From assembly GCF_030296615.1 (NCBI RefSeq), contig NZ_AP027732.1:2981042-3045041 (forward strand): a DNA stretch of 64,000 nucleotides, written 5' to 3'. A program made the translations under genes and the position numbers. Below the pieces are notes generated by a model that was given only the letters and a program-made list of their open reading frames with translations, was not told where the DNA came from and searched no databases. Of this stretch, positions 58,888 to 64,000 are shown piece by piece. Origin of the DNA: Frondihabitans sucicola (GTDB taxonomy: Bacteria > Actinomycetota > Actinomycetes > Actinomycetales > Microbacteriaceae). The stretch's first letter is position 1. Every line of letters begins with the position of its first letter.

Positions 58888-59859
58888 TCACGCGGTCACC
58901 CGTTCCGCAGGAGGCGCGATCTCGATCAGGAGCTGGCTGACGACGCTCGACGGGGTGACACCGTCGAACTCCGCCTCCGGGTCGAGGACGATGCGGTGGG
59001 ACAGCACCGGCTCGGCGAGCAGCTTGATGTCGTCGGGCGTCACGTAGTGCCGGCCCGTCGATGCGGCATACGTTTTGGCGACGCGGACGAGTGCGAGCGC
59101 ACCTCGCACGCTCACCCCGAGGCGCACCTCGGGGGCGGTGCGTGTCGCTTCCACGATGCGGGCGACGTAGTCGGCGACGACGGGATCGACGTGCACGGTG
59201 CGGGCGAGCCGGGACATCTCGGTGATCACGCCGGACTCGACGATGGGCGTCAGGGTTCCTTCGTGCACTTTGGTGCCGGACCCCTCGAGAATGCGGAGCG
59301 TGGCGGCGTGGTCGGGGTAGCCGATCGAGGTCTTCATGAGGAAGCGGTCGAGCTGCGCCTCGGGAAGGCGGTAGGTGCCGGCCTGCTCGATCGGGTTCTG
59401 GGTCGCGATGACCATGAACGGCGCGCCGACGGGGTGGCTGATGCCGTCGACCGTCACGCGCGACTCCTCCATGACCTCGAGCAGGGCGGACTGCGTCTTC
59501 GGGCTGGCGCGGTTGATCTCGTCGGCGAGGACGATGTTGGCGAAGATCGGCCCGGGGTGGAACTCGAACTCGGCCGACTTCTGGTCGTAGATGCTCACCC
59601 CGGTGATGTCACCGGGCAGGAGGTCGGGGGTGAACTGGATCCGGCTGCTGGCACCCTGCACGGTCTGCGCGACGGCGCGGGCGAGCGAGGTCTTGCCGGT
59701 GCCCGGGAAGTCTTCGAGCAGGAGGTGCCCCTCGCTCAGCAGTGCGGTGAACGAGAGCTTGATGACGAAGGACTTTCCGAGCAGGACCTTGTCGACGTTT
59801 CCGACCAGGCGCGCGAAGATGTCGGCGAACCAGGTGGCCTGCTCAGGCGTCATGCTCAT
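58888..59859 (-). CDS. MoxR-family AAA+ ATPase of the second locus
   Basis: A 323-residue intact AAA+ ATPase. Walker A is DFPGTGKTSLARAVA (about residue 50), Walker B IVLADEINRASPKTQSALLE, sensor 1 [19 protein letters not shown], and the lid has LGVSVRGALALVRVAKTYA. It is clearly a paralogue of the ATPase at 43.8-44.8 kb but belongs to another MoxR branch (GTGKT rather than GLAKT). It lies between the giant Ig-like gene (41 bp upstream) and the DUF58 gene (63 bp downstream), all in one direction. It is presumed to remodel a partner in the same locus. Confidence 0.95.
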   Translation of the reverse strand: MSMTPEQATWFADIFARLVGNVDKVLLGKSFVIKLSFTALLSEGHLLLEDFPGTGKTSLARAVAQTVQGASSRIQFTPDLLPGDITGVSIYDQKSAEFEFHPGPIFANIVLADEINRASPKTQSALLEVMEESRVTVDGISHPVGAPFMVIATQNPIEQAGTYRLPEAQLDRFLMKTSIGYPDHAATLRILEGSGTKVHEGTLTPIVESGVITEMSRLARTVHVDPVVADYVARIVEATRTAPEVRLGVSVRGALALVRVAKTYAASTGRHYVTPDDIKLLAEPVLSHRIVLDPEAEFDGVTPSSVVSQLLIEIAPPAERVTA

Positions 59860-59900
59860 TGTCGTGGCGTCTCTTTCGTGAGGTGCGTGGAGGTGCTGCG

Positions 59901-62900
59901 TCAGTTGCCGAGAAGTGGCGCGGTATAAGTCTTGTCGTAAAAGTCGCCGCCGTTAGCAGTGACACGAATGAGCAACGTCGGCCCGTTGAGCGGATCGGCC
60001 CCGGTGCCAGAACAGGTGGAGCCTCCGTCGGACGTCACGTCACCTCCCTCGCACTGATAGGCGACGCCTTCGTAGCCGGATCCGGCCGGCAGAGTGAACG
60101 TCCAGTTGCCGGTGCGATTGAGGGTGCTGCCATCACCCGGTGAGTCTTGGTAGACAGCATTCCCCGTCACGTTTGCATTAACCGGAGTTTTCAGAACGGG
60201 GTCCGACACCGGCCCACACACCGATTGCGTCTGGAGCCGGCAGGCTCTGACCGCATATCTGTGCTGGGTGCCGTAGACGCTCGCGTCTGCCGAACTGGTC
60301 ACCACTGCGCCTTCGCCGATGGACCTGTTCATGTCGACACCGTCGACGTAGAGCCAGTAGCTCTTCACGGTGCCCGACGCGGCGAGACCCGTGAGCGCCA
60401 CGTCGAAGTAGCCCGTCCCTGCACCGCTCTCCGCGACCGTGGCCGTCGGCTTCTGCGCCTGACCGGGAGCTTTGTAGACCGGTACGGTGCTCGAATTCGA
60501 CGTGGAGCAGAACAAGCCATTGTCGGCGTAGACGTAATAGGTGTAGGCCGAGCCCTCCGCTGCAGACGTATCCACGTAGCTGGTGGCCGTGAGGCCGGTC
60601 ACGATCGACGAGGGCTTGCTGCTGCAGCCCGATGGCCCCGCCGAGCCCGAATCGAATCGAGCGACGCTGTAGGTCACCCCGGAGGCGCCCTGCGCTCCCA
60701 CACCCGACCAGTTGAGCGTGACGTGCGCCGAGGACTGATCGTTCGACGCACTGAGATCACTGACCGATGCCGGCGTGCCGACCGCAGTGCCCGTCGCAGA
60801 CCCGCTGCGCGCCCAGTCGGCGCTGGTCGAGACCTGCGCGTCGTTCTTCGCGTACACCTGAGCGGTGTACTGAGCCGCGGGCGTGAGACCGCCGACCGTG
60901 ACGCTGGTACCGGAGACGGTCTGCGTGCCGGGCGCGCCGGATCCTGCCATCTCGACGACGTAGCCCGTGACCGGGGTACCGCGCGCGGGCTGCGGAACCG
61001 TGTTCCAGCTCACGACGAGCGTGTTCGGCGACGTGGTCGAGGGGTGAGCGTGACGCCCGTCGGAGCGGCGGGCACGAAGTCGGCGCTATAGGGGATGCTC
61101 TGGGGGCTGGCGGCGGAGGTGCCGATCGCATTGATCGCCTGGACGCTGAATCGGTACTGGGCGCCGGGGTCGAGATCGGTGAGGGTACAGAGGGTCGATG
61201 TGCCGCAGTTCTTCGAGTACGTGCCGCCGGCCGAGGTGCCGGTGAGCCGGTAGGACGTGATCGGCGAGTTGTTGGCCACCGGCGCCTGGTAGGCGAGCGT
61301 CAACTGCCCACCGACGAAGGTGCCGGAGCGGATCGGTGCCGCCGGAGCATCCGGGACGTCCTCGACGGAGATCGTCACGTCGCCCCACACGTATCGCGAC
61401 GGGTCGTTCGTCACGTCGGCGAGCTGGTACTGGAGGTGCGTGTCGAGGGGCTTGGCGGACGCGGAGACGGCGACCGTGAGACGGCTCTTGTCGGTGCTGG
61501 GCGTGACCTTCACGCCGGCGGGGAGGGACGAGCCACCCAGCCCGCGGATGGCGACGACCTTCAGCGGCTGCCCGGGGAACGGGTTGGTGGCTTCGTCGTT
61601 CGCGAGGACGTCGACCGTCGTCGTCGAGCCCCGCTTGGTGATCGCCGAGTCGGAGGCGGCGATGGCCAACGGTCGGGTCGAACCGACGACCGCGAGCGTG
61701 ATGCTGCCGGCTTGGGCTGCAGAGGCGGCGTCGCGCACCGTCAACCCGATCGTCGCCGTGGCGTTCTTCTTCGCCGATGAATCGGCGCGCACTGTCAGTC
61801 TCTGACCGGACAGGGACGCCGAGAAGCCGTTGGTGTCGGGAGTCGTGACGCTGTAGCGCAGCTGCCCGATGTCGCGCGGGTACTTGTAGGTCGTGAGCCG
61901 GGTGAGGTCGAGAGTGCGGGAATCGCCCGGTTCGAGATCGATGGTGGTTCCGTTGAAGACGGGCGGTTGATTGGCCCGGGCGGTGACCGTGATGGGCAGG
62001 ACAAGGGTCGCGGTGTGCCCGTTCGGATCGGAGGCGGAAGTGCCGTCGGTGACCTGGAACGAGATCGACGCCTGGCCGAAGAACGCTGCGGCCGAGGTGT
62101 AGCGGAGCGTCGTGGAGTTCACCACCAGGTTCGATCCGTCGGCATGGGTCGCACGAACGGTGCTGCTGTCGGTCAGCCGCACTCCGTTCGCTCCGGTCGA
62201 CACGACGTACTTGTTCAGGTCGATCGTCAGCGGCTTCTCGCTCGTCACCGTCAGCGCGGGGGCCGACTCCTTGATCTGCGGAAGGGCGTCGTCGAAGCCG
62301 GGCACCCGGATGAACGCGTACGCCTTGATCGACGGGTCGTCGGGGTGCGACACGTAGAACGGAATGATCTGGCTCTGGTTCGTGACGGTGACGCGGATCC
62401 GGTGCTTGCCCGTGACCACGGCGGTCTTCCCGTATCCCGGCTCGACACCGAGCCCGAGGGTCGAGACGTTGCCGTCGGCGAAGAAGACGTTCGCCAGCAC
62501 GTTGACGTCGACGGTCTTCCGACCGAGGACGTCGCTCAAGGTCAGGGTGCTGTCGGACGCCTCGGGGTAGTTGAGCTCCGCCTTCGGATCGACCTTGACC
62601 GTGATGAAGTTCGACGACGCGCCGCCCACCGCGTTCGTGACCGTATAGACGAGGCCGTAGGTCTTCGCCTGCTTCGGCGGGGTGACCCGGACGACGCCGT
62701 TGGGCAGGATCGTCGCCTTCACGGTCTTGTCGTTGGGCTTGACGGCGGTCACGCGCAGGGCGCCGCCGTCGGGATCGGAGTCGTTCGCCAGGACCCGGAC
62801 CAGGATGCTGCCCCCGGCCGCATCGTGACGGCATCGGCCACCGCGATCGGGTTACGCGCCCCCTGCGCCCGAGCAGCGATCCCGATGCGCACGGTTCCGG

Positions 62901-64000
62901 TGGCGCGTGCCCCGAGTCCGTCGACCACGGTGTAGGTGAACGTGTCGGTGCCCGCCGAGTAGCTGCCGGCCTCGTAGTCGAAGTAGTTCGTGCCGACGGT
63001 GGTGACGTTGCCCTTCTGGGGATTCGAGTCGACGCCGAGAAGCTGCACGGAGTCGCCGTCCGGGTCGATGTTGTCGAGAGGAACCTGAACTCGGACCGTC
63101 TGCCCGGCCACGACGCGCGCGGTGAGCGTTTGCGGAACCGGCGGGTTGTTGGTGGCGGAGTCGGCCTCGCGCACCGAGATGCCGACCTGTGCGGTGGCTC
63201 GCTGGCCGTCGGGACCCTCGATGGCGTACTCAGCGGTGAAGTTGCCCGGGGTCTTCGGGGCGAGGTAGCGCAACTGGGTGCCCGAGACGAAGAGGAGCCC
63301 GCCGCCCGACGAGACGTTCTTCACCAGCGCCGGATCGAGGGTGATGTCTTCGCCGTCGGGTTGCGAGTCGTTCGCAAGGACGTCGATGTCGACGGCGTCT
63401 CCGACCCGAGCGGTCACCTGGTCGTTCGTGGCGATGGGCGGCTGGAGCCTGGCGGGCCGCGGGATCTGGACGACGGTCACCGAGCCCTGGGCCGAGGCGA
63501 GGCCGTTCGTCACGGTGTAGGCGAACGACACCGGACCGTGATCGAGCGGCGCGGTGAGGGTGATCCTGAGATAGCGCTGTTCGATGGTCTGCACTTGCAC
63601 GCCGCTGTTCACCGCGGGCCCGCTCGTCGCGGTCACCATGAGCACGTTGCCGGCAGGATCGTAGTCACTCGCGGTGATGTCGACCGTCTGGGTGCTCAGG
63701 CTCTGGACGAACACCGTCTTGGGGGTCGTGACGGGCGCCGTGTTCGGCTCGGGCGCCGCCTGGACGTCGACGCGCACCGTCGCGGTCGCCGTCTTGTCGC
63801 CGTCGGTCACCGTGTACTCGAGCAGGTGGGTTCCGAGGACATCGCTCTCGAAGGAGAACGTACCGGCGGCGTAGTTGGGGACGAGCTTCACGCCCTCCTT
63901 CGCCGGAACGCTGTTGAGCTTGAGTGGCCCCGTGCCCCCGAGGCGTACTGCAACGGCGAGATCGTCATGGCCTCGCCTTTGTACGCCTGGACGGGGAACG
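59901..64000 (-). CDS. Very large Ig-like / fibronectin type III surface protein, C-terminal part (three apparent frameshifts)
   Basis: About 1,367 codons are visible; the N-terminus lies beyond the window. The sequence is a series of beta-sandwich repeats with the cadherin/Ig-like signature VLANDSDPDG or near variants (DVLANDSQPDGE, RVLANDSDPDG, DVLANDEATN). The last 450 residues contain fibronectin type III modules (YRFSVQAINAIGTS, YTAQVYAKNDAQVS, YTYYVYADNG). No LPXTG or C-terminal anchor is seen. Breaks at CCCCC 63935-63939, CCCCC 62811-62815 and GGGG 61041-61044 are each repaired by one base. It heads the MoxR-DUF58-TgpA-FHA locus and is the likely extracellular substrate or structural product. 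Confidence 0.88.

Overview
The window comes from a high-GC Gram-positive bacterium. It is most likely an actinobacterium of the order Micrococcales, probably Microbacteriaceae (inference). The reasons are the base composition and the frequent GTG starts. The gene order dxr-rseP-ispG ... proS-nusA-ylxR-infB-rbfA-truB-ribF also fits, as do a Gram-positive-type LexA box before dnaE2 and at least a dozen leaderless-type promoters (TANNNT ending 6-7 nt before an ATG or GTG). No tRNA, rRNA, CRISPR array, prophage or insertion sequence was seen.

Layout. 0-5.5 kb: the N-terminal part of a glucose-6-phosphate dehydrogenase (edge-truncated), an FUSC-type membrane protein, and divergently an SOS-controlled error-prone DNA polymerase DnaE2. 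5.5-10.9 kb: a LacI regulator with a clear promoter/operator in front of a sugar-binding lipoprotein, a GMC oxidoreductase carrying a fused N-terminal gluconate-dehydrogenase-subunit-3-like domain, and one lone MalG-type permease. 11-12.8 kb: Xi-class glutathione S-transferase, a DksA/TraR zinc finger protein and a Dabb protein. 12.9-16.9 kb (minus): a complete sugar ABC uptake operon (binding protein, two permeases) ending in its DeoR regulator. 17.1-20.5 kb: GAF regulator, aldehyde dehydrogenase and DUF779 protein. 20.6-21.8 kb: a putative DNA-binding protein divergent from rplU-rpmA. 22-29.9 kb: a phosphodiesterase, a Stealth-type phosphotransferase, homocysteine methyltransferase, an SGNH hydrolase/SDR pair and ribF. 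30-39.5 kb (mostly minus): truB, rbfA, infB, ylxR, nusA and proS, with mutY on the plus strand. 39.5-44.8 kb: a MoxR-DUF58-VWA-VWA-TPR (Bat-like) operon. 44.9-50 kb: ispG, rseP, dxr and a tandem-FKBP lipoprotein. 50-52.6 kb: OsmC, asparaginase II and a small membrane protein. 52.7-64 kb: a second MoxR-DUF58 locus with a TgpA-like membrane transglutaminase, a zinc-ribbon/FHA protein and a very large Ig-like/Fn3 surface protein that runs off the window.

Two points matter most to a reader. First, at least 21 genuine reading frames are interrupted, and every interruption can be repaired by adding one base to a run of G or C (3-5 nt as given). The affected genes include the essential infB, proS and rseP. 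This is the signature of homopolymer-deletion sequencing error, not of gene decay, so those genes are annotated here as single CDSs with the run position given. Second, the TgpA-like protein lacks both the catalytic Cys and His of transglutaminases. The 52.7-64 kb locus therefore looks like a MoxR/DUF58 system built around a pseudo-transglutaminase and a giant Ig/Fn3 surface protein. It is the best candidate here for an uncharacterised system.
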